From Agrobacterium tumefaciens (GTDB lineage: Bacteria > Pseudomonadota > Alphaproteobacteria > Rhizobiales > Rhizobiaceae), in the NCBI GenBank assembly GCA_025559845.1, contig CP048471.1:124001-188000 (forward strand): a stretch of DNA of 64,000 bases, written 5' to 3'. The notes below the pieces were generated by a model. The model ran no database searches, had not been told where the DNA came from, and saw nothing but the letters and a program-made list of their open reading frames with translations. Positions 25,043 to 33,935 of the stretch are shown piece after piece. The translations under genes and the position numbers were made by a program. Each line of letters starts with the position of its first letter. Positions within the stretch are counted from its first letter, which is position 1.

Positions 25043-27190
25043 ATGACAAAGACGACCAACAGCAAAACACCGCAAGACAAGACCGAGACCGTCACTATTC
25101 ACGACCAGAAGCTGGAGCGCGGCGCCGGCGGCGAGCTGCATCAGGCGGCCGAAACAGACGCGTCTGTGCTGACAACCGCCCAGGGCGGGCCGGTTGCCGA
25201 CGACCAGAATTCTCTGCGGATCGGGGCGCGCGGGCCGCTGGTCGTGGATGATTTCCATTTCCGTGAGAAGATCTTCCACTTCGACCACGAGCGCATTCCC
25301 GAGCGCGTGGTGCATGCACGCGGTTACGGCGCGCATGGCTTCTTCGAGACCTTCGAATCCTTTTCTGCCTATACCAGGGCGGATTTCCTGCAGCGAGCGG
25401 GCGAAAAGACACCAGCCTTCGTCCGCTTCTCAACGGTTGCCGGCAACAAGGGTTCTGCCGACCTTGCGCGCGATGTGCGTGGCTTCGCCGTCAAGCTCTA
25501 CACCCAGGAAGGCAACTGGGATCTCGTCGGCAACAATATTCCGGTGTTCTTCATTCAGGACGCCATCAAGTTCCCTGACCTGATCCATGCCGCCAAGCAG
25601 GAACCGGATCGGGCGTTTCCGCAGGCGCAGACCGCCCATGACACGTTCTGGGACTTCATCAGCCTGACGCCGGAAAGCATGCACATGATCATGTGGGCGA
25701 TGTCGGACCGGACTATACCGCGGTCCTTCCGTTTCATGGAAGGTTTCGGCGTCCACACCTTCCGCCTGGTCAATGCCAAGGACGAATCGACCTTCGTCAA
25801 GTTCCACTGGAAGCCGAAGCTGGGGCTTCAGTCGGTCGCCTGGAACGAGGCGGTCAAGATCAACGGTGCCGATCCCGATTTCCACCGCCGCGACCTCTGG
25901 CAGGCCATTCAAGCCGGCAACTTCCCGGAATGGGAATTGCAGGTACAGCTGTTCGACCAGGACTTTGCCGACAGCTTCGACTTCGACGTCCTCGACCCGA
26001 CAAAGATCATCCCCGAGGAAATACTGAAGCCGCAGCCGATCGGACGGCTGGTGCTTGACCGCATGCCCGACAACTTCTTCGCCGAGACCGAGCAGGTCGC
26101 CTTCATGACCCAGAACGTGCCGCCGGGCATCGACTTCAGCAATGATCCGCTGTTGCAGGGCCGGAACTTCTCCTATCTCGACACCCAGCTGAAACGGCTT
26201 GGCGGGCCAAACTTCACCCACCTGCCCATCAATGCGCCGAAGTGTCCCTTCGCGCATTTCCAGCAGGATGGCCACATGGCCATGCGCAATCCTGTCGGCA
26301 GGGCGAACTACCAGCCGAACTCGTTTGGTGAAGGTCCGCGGGAATCACCAAGCCGCGGCTATCGGCATTTTCCGGCGGAAGAACAGGGAAGCAAGGCGCG
26401 GCTTCGCCCCGAGAGCTTTGCCGATCATTACAGCCAGGCACGACAGTTCTATATCAGCCAGACACCACCCGAACAGCGTCACATCGTTGCCGCCCTGACA
26501 TTCGAACTAAGCAAGGTGGAGACACCTGTTATCCGCGAACGCATGGTGTCGCATCTGATGAACATTGACGAGACGCTGGCAACCACCGTTGCGCAGAAGC
26601 TGGGATTCAAGTCGATGCCGAAGCCGGCGGATGCAGCCATGCCGACCCGTCAGGATCTGGAGCCCTCACAAGCGCTCAGCATCGTGGAGCGCGGCCCTAA
26701 GCGCTTCGAAGGCCGCAAGCTCGGTATCCTCGTCACCGATGGGGTCGATGCCAAGCTGCTGAATGGCCTGATATCGGCGATTGCCAAGGAGAAAGCCGTC
26801 TGCGAGCTGATCGCGCCGAAGGTCGGCGGCGTCACGGCCTCGGATGGAAGCTGGTTTGAGGCCCATCACATGATCGATGGCGGGCCGTCCGTTCTTTTCG
26901 ATGCGGTCGCACTGCTGACCTCCGCCGAAGCGATAGACGATCTGGTCACTGAGGCAACGGCACGGGACTTCGTGGCCGATGCTTTCCAGCACTGCAAGTT
27001 CATCGGCTATGATCAGTCAGCGCTGTCCTTGCTGGAAAAAGCCGGCATTGCCGACGCTCTTGATGAGGGCACCGTTGCCCTCCCCGGGGAGGAAGGCCTC
27101 GCCGGCTTCGTATCGAACCTCGGCAAGCTGCGTGTCTGGGGTCGGGAACCTTCAGTAAAGCTCGGAAAGGCTCCGCCGCCAGTGAAATGA
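25043..27190 (+). CDS. katE: Large-subunit haem catalase (clade II, KatE type)
   Basis: 715 residues, the size of long monofunctional catalases (about 750). It splits hydrogen peroxide in the cytoplasm. Seen: the distal His91 in [11 protein letters not shown], the Asn segment [17 protein letters not shown], and the haem-ligand Tyr378 in [14 protein letters not shown]. After residue 530 comes the C-terminal DJ-1/flavodoxin-like domain typical of large catalases ([34 protein letters not shown]). AGGAGG precedes the ATG. A general-stress promoter candidate and a terminator-like hairpin lie upstream. The gene is GC-rich compared with its left neighbours. Confidence 0.96.
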   Translation: MTKTTNSKTPQDKTETVTIHDQKLERGAGGELHQAAETDASVLTTAQGGPVADDQNSLRIGARGPLVVDDFHFREKIFHFDHERIPERVVHARGYGAHGFFETFESFSAYTRADFLQRAGEKTPAFVRFSTVAGNKGSADLARDVRGFAVKLYTQEGNWDLVGNNIPVFFIQDAIKFPDLIHAAKQEPDRAFPQAQTAHDTFWDFISLTPESMHMIMWAMSDRTIPRSFRFMEGFGVHTFRLVNAKDESTFVKFHWKPKLGLQSVAWNEAVKINGADPDFHRRDLWQAIQAGNFPEWELQVQLFDQDFADSFDFDVLDPTKIIPEEILKPQPIGRLVLDRMPDNFFAETEQVAFMTQNVPPGIDFSNDPLLQGRNFSYLDTQLKRLGGPNFTHLPINAPKCPFAHFQQDGHMAMRNPVGRANYQPNSFGEGPRESPSRGYRHFPAEEQGSKARLRPESFADHYSQARQFYISQTPPEQRHIVAALTFELSKVETPVIRERMVSHLMNIDETLATTVAQKLGFKSMPKPADAAMPTRQDLEPSQALSIVERGPKRFEGRKLGILVTDGVDAKLLNGLISAIAKEKAVCELIAPKVGGVTASDGSWFEAHHMIDGGPSVLFDAVALLTSAEAIDDLVTEATARDFVADAFQHCKFIGYDQSALSLLEKAGIADALDEGTVALPGEEGLAGFVSNLGKLRVWGREPSVKLGKAPPPVK

Positions 27191-27268
27191 AATCACCAGC
27201 GGGCACGGCAGCGATGCCGCGCTTGGTGACGTCGGCACCTTCGGGAAACGAATAATATCTGGCGACAG

Positions 27269-27538
27269 TTAATCGAGGTCGGAGGCTGTCAGGATATTCA
27301 TGTTTCGACGCGATTTGGCGTAGACCTTCTGTGCCGCGGCATAGATGGCCGTGCGCATCGCGTCGAAAGAGGAAAGGCACTGGGCTTCCGACATGCTCAT
27401 GGCTTGTCCCCGGCCCTCGGCGAGCGCTTCGGCCTCGACAAAAAACCGGATTTCAAACATGCCGTCATAGCCGAAAAAGCGAACCGCTTTACGCACGTCG
27501 TCAAAACTGCGGGCCGTGTTGGGGAAAGCGAGCGTCAT
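27269..27538 (-). CDS. DUF1488 family protein
   Basis: 89 residues matching the DUF1488 pattern (MTLAFPNTARSFDDVRKAVR, FFGYDGMFEIRFFVEAEALA). A short helix-strand protein of unknown function, common in alphaproteobacteria. Its ATG overlaps the stop of the upstream gene (ATGA at 27535-27538), so both form a coupled pair. It is convergent with the catalase gene. Confidence 0.75.
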   Translation of the reverse strand: MTLAFPNTARSFDDVRKAVRFFGYDGMFEIRFFVEAEALAEGRGQAMSMSEAQCLSSFDAMRTAIYAAAQKVYAKSRRNMNILTASDLD

Positions 27539-27813
27539 GACTTGCTCCCCGTGCGCTCTTTCCTGCGCAAGGCGTTGCGCCGGTTGAGGGACAGCATGCC
27601 ATCGGTCGCTTCCGCTATGCTGAGATGGGTCAGCCTGCGGCGGCCGATGCGCACCGGCACGCCGGTGAAGACATGGTATATCGTCCAGCTTTTATCCCTC
27701 TCGATCCGTCTTCCATATTGGGTCTCGAGCGTATCGGAGACGGGAGCGCCGCCTTCGTTCTCCCAGGTCTCTATCCTTAGCGCCTGGCGCCGGTGTTCGT
27801 TACACGTTTCCAT
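27535..27813 (-). CDS. Small rhizobial protein coupled to DUF1488
   Basis: 92 residues (LRIETWENEGGAPVSDTLET, SWTIYHVFTGVPVRIGRRRL), no membrane span, basic C-terminus. The conserved-looking middle suggests a beta-rich fold; a similar WENEGGA phrase occurs in the protein at 22405-22818. AAGG precedes ATG 27811-27813. No function can be assigned. Confidence 0.65.
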   Translation of the reverse strand: METCNEHRRQALRIETWENEGGAPVSDTLETQYGRRIERDKSWTIYHVFTGVPVRIGRRRLTHLSIAEATDGMLSLNRRNALRRKERTGSKS

Positions 27814-28371
27814 GGTGTTGCCTTTCGTATGGAACTGGCACGCGGATTTCGTTCGCGTGGAGCCCGTTTATTCTGCACCGCTATCGCCGCCGGACGAACG
27901 TTACGCGGAGGCATAAAGAAATGGCTGATGGTCTATGATCGCCGCTACCGGCACGCGCCTCTCGCGATGAGTCAAACTTCGCGGCATGGTCAAAAATGAC
28001 ACCGCAGCGCTTGCGCAAACATTTGCAATCGGACGAAGGGAAGAAGACGGCGCCTTTCTGACACCGCAGCGCCATGCGGCCAGCATGACGAAGCCTAACC
28101 ATGCGCCCGGATTGCGCGGAAAACAAGGCGATGGAAGGCCACACGCCTTCTAGGAGGGAGACAACTTTGTGGCGAGATGAAATTTCGTCAAAAACCAATA
28201 GTTGACACTCCAGCAGAGCCAGGATATAAGGGGCAATCGAATTTGCTTGCTTAGCTCTGCTTGTCACGCGTATGGCACCGCGTTCTGAACGAACCTTTCC
28301 TTTCAAAATCGCTATTATCCTCCGCAGCGCATAAGTGCTGTGGTTTCTTTATCGCTATGAAAGGGTTCATC
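27814..28371. other. Intergenic region with cold-shock leader
   Basis: About 560 bases. No gene was recognised. A 13-base phrase TGACACCGCAGCG occurs twice, at about 28000 and 28061. The last 100-150 bases probably form the structured 5' leader of the cold-shock gene. Confidence 0.45.
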
Positions 28372-28581
28372 ATGACCACTGGCACAGTTAAATGGTTCAA
28401 TTCCACCAAGGGCTTCGGCTTCATTCAGCCTGACAATGGCGGCACCGATGCGTTCGTCCACATCTCCGCGGTTGAGCGCGCAGGCATGCGCGAACTCGTC
28501 GAAGGTCAGAAGATCGGCTTCGAGCTGGAGCGCGACAACAAGTCAGGCAAAATGTCGGCCTGCAATCTGCAAGCTGCCTAA
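28372..28581 (+). CDS. cspA: Cold-shock protein (CspA family)
   Basis: 69 residues, one cold-shock domain. RNP1 (KGFGFIQP) and RNP2 (AFVHISAV) are both present, so it binds single-stranded nucleic acid and acts as an RNA chaperone. The start at 28372 ([10 protein letters not shown]) follows AAAGGG at 6 bases; the frame is open upstream but is not conserved. A strong terminator follows at 28645-28669. Confidence 0.95.
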   Translation: MTTGTVKWFNSTKGFGFIQPDNGGTDAFVHISAVERAGMRELVEGQKIGFELERDNKSGKMSACNLQAA

Positions 28582-28644
28582 CGGGTCTGCGCTTCCCTTT
28601 GACCACGGATGTACTGGCACTGCCGGAAGCACACCAACCCAATC

Positions 28645-28669
28645 AAGGCCAGGCAAATTGCCTGGCCTT
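28645..28669 (+). terminator. Terminator of the cold-shock gene
   Basis: Perfect 10-base stem AAGGCCAGGC around AAATT, then a T-rich run TTGTTTTT. 64 bases after the cold-shock stop. Confidence 0.85.
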
Positions 28670-28711
28670 TTGTTTTTCGCTCGCTGGCCGAGCCCTATCA
28701 CCGGAACACCC

Positions 28712-28936
28712 ATGACAGAAAAATACAGTATTTCCCGCCAGAAGGCCGAACTCGCCTTCAGCCATATCCAAACACAGTTCTTCGCAAAGGAAAAAGCGCT
28801 TGAAGAGCTCGATTCCATTGCGCAATCCCGCGATGCAAAGACCCTGCGCCTTCGGGAAGCCCGTCTTGCGAAGGAATTATCGGATCGTACCGCCGCAACA
28901 TCCGCTCTCCTTGCCAAACGCGCCCGCGCGCGCTGA
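28712..28936 (+). CDS. Small charged helical protein (74 aa)
   Basis: The product (MTEKYSISRQKAELAFSHIQ, FFAKEKALEELDSIAQSRDA, AKTLRLREARLAKELSDRTA) is almost wholly helical and rich in Lys, Glu and Ala, suggesting a coiled coil. From memory it is conserved near cold-shock genes in Agrobacterium. No known domain. The ribosome site is weak. It is transcribed in the same direction as cspA but beyond its terminator. Confidence 0.6.
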   Translation: MTEKYSISRQKAELAFSHIQTQFFAKEKALEELDSIAQSRDAKTLRLREARLAKELSDRTAATSALLAKRARAR

Positions 28937-28998
28937 TCGATATCCGCGCCGTGATCGTCCTCCGCACAAGACCTGCCTTGACAACCTGACCACCGGCC

Positions 28999-29023
28999 GG
29001 AACGTCGCGAGCGTAAAAGCGTT
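28999..29023 (+). promoter_or_regulatory. Best EcfG-type promoter in the window, before transglutaminase
   Basis: GGAAC at 28999-29003, 16 bases, then CGTT; this fits both the GGAAC-N16-CGTT and the GGAAC-N18-TT versions of the consensus. It lies 46 bases before the ATG 29069. Confidence 0.65.
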
Positions 29024-29068
29024 GCAGACTAAAGGACATGACGATGGCTCTTTCAGGGACAGTGCTGC

Positions 29069-29878
29069 ATGAAGATACGCGCCGGGTTCAATATTGCCTA
29101 TGAATGCGAAAATGAGACGGCGATGCTGCTGGTTCTCAACATCCATCCCGACCGGCGCGCGGATTTGCTCACCGAACAGGTCCTGACCTTCGACCGGCCG
29201 ATCGAGGCCTGGGGATATCTGGACATCTTCGGCAATGCCTGCAGCCGCATATCCGCACCGCTCGGACTGACGACGATCTCCACGCGCTTCGACATATATG
29301 ACGGCGGCCTGCCGGATCCCGTTCCTGAAAACGCCTTCCAGCACGATATCAAGGATTTACCGGACGATGTTCTGGTGTTCCTGCTGGGCAGCCGCTACTG
29401 CGACACCGACCGGTTGGCGGACTTTGCGTGGAAAAACTTCTCCGCTACACCACTCGGCTGGCCCCGTGTTCAGGCGATCGTCGATTTCGTCCATTCCCAT
29501 ATTGTCTTCAACTACGAGAAAGCCGATCCGCTGAGGACGGCTTATGGCGGGTTCAACGACAGGACCGGCGTTTGCCGCGACTTCGCGCATCTTGCTATCA
29601 CCCTCTGCCGCTGCATGAACATCCCGGCCCGCTATTGCACCGGTTATCTCGGTGATATCGGCGTGCCGACAGACCCCAACCCGATGGATTTCAGCGCTTG
29701 GCTTGAAGTCTATCTCAGCGGCCGCTGGTATACGGTCGACGCCCGTCACAACACGCCCCGCATCGGACGCATATTGATGGCGACAGGACGCGATGCCACA
29801 GACGTCGCGCTGTCCACCGCATTTGGACCGGCTGTGCTGAAGCGGTTCGAGGTGGTTACAGAAGAATTGGCTGGATAA
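29069..29878 (+). CDS. Transglutaminase-like protein
   Basis: 269 residues. The N-terminal 120 residues form the beta-rich region seen before the transglutaminase core in bacterial members. The core has the catalytic Cys169 (RTGVCRDFAHLAI) and the Asp in TVDARHNTPRIGRI. At the usual His position the sequence reads MDFSAWLEVYL, with Ser instead of His; this change also occurs in close relatives as I recall, so it may be a subfamily trait. It may act as a protease or amidase. A strong stress promoter candidate lies upstream and a terminator-like hairpin downstream. Confidence 0.85.
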   Translation: MKIRAGFNIAYECENETAMLLVLNIHPDRRADLLTEQVLTFDRPIEAWGYLDIFGNACSRISAPLGLTTISTRFDIYDGGLPDPVPENAFQHDIKDLPDDVLVFLLGSRYCDTDRLADFAWKNFSATPLGWPRVQAIVDFVHSHIVFNYEKADPLRTAYGGFNDRTGVCRDFAHLAITLCRCMNIPARYCTGYLGDIGVPTDPNPMDFSAWLEVYLSGRWYTVDARHNTPRIGRILMATGRDATDVALSTAFGPAVLKRFEVVTEELAG

Positions 29879-29889
29879 CGACCGGTAAA

Positions 29890-29916
29890 GCGCGAAGGTT
29901 CGCGCCTGCCTTTTTT
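29890..29916 (+). terminator. Terminator after the transglutaminase gene
   Basis: Stem GCGCGA-AGGT-TCGCGC, five bases, then six T. 11 bases after the stop. Confidence 0.6.
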
Positions 29917-29976
29917 GCCATGGCGCCTCTGCGGGCGATAAACGAAACATCCTGTCGCCCTAGAGCGAAAGAGCAG

Positions 29977-30120
29977 CTAAGATTCATTGACGGGCGTGTC
30001 GGCGAAGTCGAAGTCGTCGATGTCTTTTGCCAAAGGCAATTTGGCGATGCTGAGCTGGTAGCGGATGGACCGGGTCTGTTTCTCGAAGATCTCCGACTGC
30101 AGGAGTCCAGCGTGGCCCAA
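29977..30120 (-). pseudogene. IS21-family IstB fragment
   Basis: The minus strand encodes about 47 residues of the IS21 helper ATPase (LLQSEIFEKQTRSIRYQLSI, AKLPLAKDIDDFDFADTPVN) and then stops at TAG 29977-29979, before the Walker A motif. No IstA or terminal repeats are visible. A relic of an IS21 insertion. Confidence 0.75.
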
Positions 30121-30245
30121 GCAGGTAACGAGTGCACGAGACTACCCGTCTTAGTTGATGCATGCAAAATCAGAAGCGGTGAGAGAGTTGGTGGCGAAGC
30201 TGTAAAATCGTATCCGATCATTCTTGGTAGCGGATAGCAATTCCG

Positions 30246-30267
30246 GTCTCTTGATGAGATTCGAACC
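30246..30267 (+). repeat. 22-nt recurring motif
   Basis: GTCTCTTGATGAGATTCGAA plus CC, between the IS21 relic and the nucleotidyltransferase-fold gene. Same direction as the other six copies. Confidence 0.6.
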
Positions 30268-30335
30268 CAAGCACCCCGACGGAATAATCCAGATCCAGTT
30301 TATTTCCTTTGTTTGACTGGATATCTACTTTCTTA

Positions 30336-31439
30336 TCAATCGTTCTTTTCCCGTAAGAGGACTCGGGACTTTTCTATTTCATCAGCCGGTAGAATGCCGA
30401 ACGTGCGATGGACGGACGGTTGATATTGCCTCTGGACGGCATCAACGCCCGCTGTGATCGCGCTTCTCCAAGATGGGCCTCTGCCCCATGCTTCGCGAAG
30501 AGCATCGGCCAGATCACGGCCAGCTCCGGTTTCCTGCAATGCCTCAAACAGCATTCCGGCCTGACGCAAGTCCTTTTCTTTCTTTGCCCTTCCACCGGCG
30601 TCATCTTGACGCCGACCGGCCACGATCAGTTTGTGAACGGCGAACCGTGATGGATCGGGCACCACGACCGAGACACCGGCACCATGCAGCAAGATCGTTC
30701 GCACCGGATCGCGGATGAGGAAGTCCATATATCGCAGAGGTTCGGCAGAGGCTCCGCCGAGAGCCGGCATTTGCGCCGGTTGATCCGCGTAATCTTCCGA
30801 TCCCCGGTTTGTCGTCAGGAACTCTACTCGGTAACCGGTCGAGTTGCGGAAAGCATTGGAGCGAGGGGAGCCAGAAACATGAGGTACGGCCCGGAATGAC
30901 GGATCGATGGACTGAAGTAGAGCGACAATCGGTGGAATTGAATCTTCGACCTCGCTCGAGATCGCGTAATCTTGAGCCAGATCCGCGTCACCTGTCAGGA
31001 TCGCAGCCATAGGCAGGCGGATACCGAGATGGGCCGCATAACATTGGAACGCGACTGTGCCGACGAGGACACCACGGAGCCGGAATAACCCAGCCGATGC
31101 CAACGCTTCAACAACTGTGCCTGTGAAGCGATCCGGAGCAATTAGACCCGCTTCGCGCGTCAGTGCCGCCACTATCTTTCGCCGGTTCTGGTAATCGTCC
31201 TTTTCGCCCCTGAAGGCTTCAACCCGGGTTGTGATCTCGTGATCATCAGCAGGGCCGACATAGCGGCGCTTTTGACCACCTTTGCCATCCGGCTGGTCGA
31301 AATACCAGTATGAGCGGTTGTCGACCTTGACCGAGACAAAGCGACCAGTTGGGGGGAAATCGGCCGACCACTGCGCATCAAAAGTCCGTTGCTGTAACTC
31401 CGCGACCATCGTTCGGAACATGAGGTCGATTTGCTTCAT
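30336..31439 (-). CDS. GSU2403-type nucleotidyltransferase-fold protein
   Basis: 367 residues from ATG 31437-31439 (MKQIDLMFRTMVAELQQRTF); the frame is open 26 codons more but is not conserved. It resembles the GSU2403 nucleotidyltransferase-fold family: an FRLRGVLVGTVAFQCYAAHL helix followed by LTGDADLAQD, which looks like the metal-binding D-x-D pair, and a C-terminal helical part. Such proteins are distantly related to AbiEii-type toxins and are frequent on mobile DNA; their substrate is unknown. No antitoxin-like gene adjoins it, but a copy of the 22-nt motif lies just past its 3' end. Confidence 0.7.
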   Translation of the reverse strand: MKQIDLMFRTMVAELQQRTFDAQWSADFPPTGRFVSVKVDNRSYWYFDQPDGKGGQKRRYVGPADDHEITTRVEAFRGEKDDYQNRRKIVAALTREAGLIAPDRFTGTVVEALASAGLFRLRGVLVGTVAFQCYAAHLGIRLPMAAILTGDADLAQDYAISSEVEDSIPPIVALLQSIDPSFRAVPHVSGSPRSNAFRNSTGYRVEFLTTNRGSEDYADQPAQMPALGGASAEPLRYMDFLIRDPVRTILLHGAGVSVVVPDPSRFAVHKLIVAGRRQDDAGGRAKKEKDLRQAGMLFEALQETGAGRDLADALREAWGRGPSWRSAITAGVDAVQRQYQPSVHRTFGILPADEIEKSRVLLREKND

Positions 31440-31750
31440 CTGAGGCACCCTATAACATTTCCTCAAATCTAGTATAGTAAACCTATTTTCGCAAGCCGGA
31501 CAACGGGAATACGACACAGACAGTTGAGATTTTCAACGGGCCAAAATCGTCAATCTTTCCAGGCGAACGTAATCTGCAACAATTGAAAAATTCAGCGTCA
31601 CCTAAAAGGAACCATCAACCTCGTTATTCCAAAATAGTTTTTTGCTCTTGAAGAGAAGCGAACCAGACCTTATTCAGAGCATAGCGTCGAGCACGAGGGA
31701 GCCGACGCTCTTACCGATCGCGCACCTTAAGTCCATCTTCGGTTTCCGAC

Positions 31751-31933
31751 TTATTCAGGCACCCTGTTCGGAAGCCCTTTGTCGTTTGGGTTCGGAGCCG
31801 GCGTCTCTCTTGTATCTCGCGGCGGATGTTGGCGAGCGTCCGGCTCGGCGGACGCCACCTGGTCCTCGGAAGAGCGGACAGGCTGCTCTTTAGGGTCGGT
31901 CGTCTTGGAGGGGGCCGAAATTTTCCTGGGCAT
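31751..31933 (-). CDS. Small disordered Pro/Asp-rich protein (60 aa)
   Basis: ATG 31931-31933 follows GAGGAAC. The product (MPRKISAPSKTTDPKEQPVR, PAPNPNDKGLPNRVPE at the end) is hydrophilic and very likely unstructured, like small stress-induced proteins of rhizobia. A stress promoter candidate lies 29 bases upstream. Function unknown. The frame continues upstream without a stop; see 31940-32349. Confidence 0.55.
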   Translation of the reverse strand: MPRKISAPSKTTDPKEQPVRSSEDQVASAEPDARQHPPRDTRETPAPNPNDKGLPNRVPE

Positions 31934-31939
31934 GGTCAG

Positions 31940-32349
31940 TTCCTCTAGCTTCACCGACAAAAACTGGCGGGTCACACGGAAGGTTCCGAGTCCCGAAAGC
32001 GCTGCTTGGTTCGGAATCGATCTTACCGAGCTGATGAGGCGGGCCTCGTAGCAGGCGGGATCAATGGCCAGCGCCTTCGAATAAGCTGCCCGCCCCTCTT
32101 CGAGCAGCCCGCGACGCTGGAAAGCAAGATCTCGCGTGAGGTGAGCCTCGCCGTCGAAAAGTCGGCCACAGTAGCGGCGAAATAATCAGTCCGCGGGCGG
32201 AGTAAAAAAACCGGCCACGTATTTCCTTTCCGCAATGAGCGCAGGAGGGACAGGGAGCTATACCGTGGAACTTTATTTGTGGGTTCGCCTGGCTGTTTCC
32301 GAAGGGATGACGTGGCCACTATCCGACCTTAGAACGTCGGCTTCAGGAT
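31940..32349. other. Region with a possible TPR-like gene remnant on the minus strand
   Basis: The minus frame leading into the 60-residue gene encodes, from about 32178 to 32000, RDLAFQRRGLLEEGRAAYSK then ALAIDPACYEARL, which resembles one tetratricopeptide repeat. It has no start codon. It may be the end of a lost gene. Nothing else was recognised. Confidence 0.35.
31962..31987 (-). promoter_or_regulatory. Candidate EcfG/RpoE2 promoter
   Basis: Minus strand GGAAC (31983-31987), 19 bases, then a run of T beginning at 31963. It faces the 60-residue protein gene. Confidence 0.4.
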
Positions 32350-32904
32350 ATGAAATGCGGTGAGCTGCGCTGGAGTGATGGCGACCATGGCTGGGAGGTC
32401 CTTATCCCATCGGTCGCGTTCAAAAACTCTGGCTCCTCCTTCTTCGGACAGAAACCGTTTCGGCTGGTACTGCCCGACCTTCTCGATCTCTACAAATACC
32501 TTGATGCCTATATCGACCGTCATCGTGGTGTCCTCCTTGGAGGAGCCAAAGATCCCGGAACCCTGTCCGTAAAGACGGTGAAGACCACCAGCATCGACGC
32601 AGCTTACAACTCGACCACATTCTACGAGGCTTGGAGAACCGTCATCCAACGCTATGGCATTTATAACCCTTATACCGGGCGAGGTGCCATCAAGGGCCTG
32701 CTGCCGCATGGACCGCATAACCTGCGGGACATTCTCGCGACGCATATTCTGAAGCAGACCGGATCCTACGAGCAGGCCAGCTACGCAATTCAGGATACCC
32801 CCGATGTCGTTCAGCAGCACTACGGTCGCTTTCTGCCGCAAGACAAGCCGCACTGGCTGCCAAGATTCTCAATCAGGTTTGGGAAGCTGCGTAAGATTGA
32901 ATGA
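32350..32904 (+). pseudogene. Tyrosine recombinase (integrase), C-terminal remnant
   Basis: 184 codons of the catalytic half of a phage-type integrase: GELRWSDGDHGWEVLIPS near the first Arg region, then HNLRDILATHILKQTGSYEQ (the H-x-x-R box) and TPDVVQQHYGRFLP with the Tyr nucleophile. The N-terminal arm-binding and core-binding parts and the first catalytic Arg appear to be missing, so it is inactive. A 39-base piece of its start is found at 20613-20651. It adjoins the intact toxin-antitoxin pair. Confidence 0.7.
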
Positions 32905-33015
32905 GATGCTCGGATCAGATCCCCATACCATGTTGCATCTGGACCGAGCCTCCTCCTCTCGCTCTTGACAGAAAGCGAACAGTTGGTCTCCTCGCGAGCG
33001 CGGTCATCAGCTTAC

Positions 33016-33300
33016 CTACAGATATTCTGGCCATTCCCGCGCGCCATGAAGTACGCGAAGGATCCTAACTGTCGCCTCTGTCGTGGTGTACGCGGCAATG
33101 TAGGGCGTACCATTGATGACAAGTTCGAGTGTCCCTGCAATTCGACCCACGCGACCACTGGCAGGAAAATCGAGCAAACGACGGGTAGCAGAGACTATCC
33201 GTTCATCTATCAGAACGGCCGCTGCAGGATTATCGGCCTCGATGTATGTGAAGATGGTGTCTCGATCCGACAACGCAAACGCCGACCAAGCAAGATTCAC
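33016..33300 (-). CDS. RelE/ParE-family toxin, intact copy
   Basis: 94 residues, the usual length. The fold is clear: AFALSDRDAIFTYIEADNPA, RRLLDFPASGRVGRIAGT, then LVINGTPYIAAYTTTE and VRILRVLHGAREWP. RelE/ParE toxins cut mRNA on the ribosome or poison gyrase; the sequence does not decide which. It starts at GTG 33298-33300, overlapping the antitoxin stop. It is the only full copy of four in the window. Confidence 0.88.
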   Translation of the reverse strand: MNLAWSAFALSDRDTIFTYIEADNPAAAVLIDERIVSATRRLLDFPASGRVGRIAGTLELVINGTPYIAAYTTTEATVRILRVLHGAREWPEYL

Positions 33301-33605
33301 GATTCTCGCGCACCGGCTTTAAGTCGGGCGGCCGCTCGACGCTTGGCAAAATGCGCCTCGACCTCGTCGTCTGATAAATCCGGGCGAGTATCGTTCAACG
33401 CTTCGAGAACCTTGGTACGAAACCAAGCGTCATGCGCTTCACTGCCAGAAAGCAATTCAAGAGGTAGTGCACCCTCGTTAGCAGTCCGAGTGAGCATAAT
33501 ACGAACCGCATCTGACACCGTGAGGCCCATGCTTTCAAGCACCTCAGAAGCGCGATCTCGAATTTTGGCATCAATACGTGTTTGAACAAGTGCGTTTGCG
33601 GCCAT
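33297..33605 (-). CDS. RelB/DinJ-family antitoxin, copy with intact toxin
   Basis: 102 residues, almost identical to the copy at 20791-21099 (RIDAKIRDRASEVLESMGLT in place of RIEAEIRDRASAVLENMGLT). A ribbon-helix-helix N-terminus, LELLSGSEAHDAWF in the middle, and a Lys/Arg/Ala-rich end. GGAG precedes ATG 33603-33605. It is first in the operon, as is usual for antitoxins, and represses it with the toxin. Confidence 0.9.
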   Translation of the reverse strand: MAANALVQTRIDAKIRDRASEVLESMGLTVSDAVRIMLTRTANEGALPLELLSGSEAHDAWFRTKVLEALNDTRPDLSDDEVEAHFAKRRAAARLKAGARES

Positions 33606-33696
33606 GGCAATCTCCAATATCTCGCTACACTGTAATTCATTTGCACGACATTTTCCAGATAAAGTTCATGCCGCCGTATCCACCACTGCTCTTTTA

Positions 33697-33718
33697 AGCT
33701 CTTGATGGGGGCCGAACC
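33697..33718 (+). repeat. 22-nt recurring motif before the RelB promoter
   Basis: AGCTCTTGATGGGGGCCGAA plus CC. The 20 bases before it (ACTGCTCTTTTA) also match the flank of copy 21191, so the antitoxin upstream region is shared between the two loci. Confidence 0.65.
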
Positions 33719-33935
33719 TTCGACCCGTAAAGAACAAACCAATCTAAAATTCAAAGATTCCAAAATAACAGAAGCTTAGTGGGCTGGTCACCTAGCGGCT
33801 GGCAATAACCTGGGATCATGATCTGAGAACCGCTGCCCATTCCCAGAGAATGCGAAACATTCAGCGATCGCGTTCATCAACCGCTGTTCTAAGGCATTAT
33901 GGCGAGGCAACCGAAGACCGCCTCGCCAAGACCTT

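Noticed and set aside
29069..29878. Transglutaminase-like protein as catalytically dead because the usual His is Ser
   Set aside because: Close relatives appear to share Ser at this place, so it may be a subfamily feature and not a loss.
30246..30267. 22-nt motif as part of a real tRNA gene
   Set aside because: It resembles a T-arm on the minus strand, but no full tRNA surrounds any of its copies.
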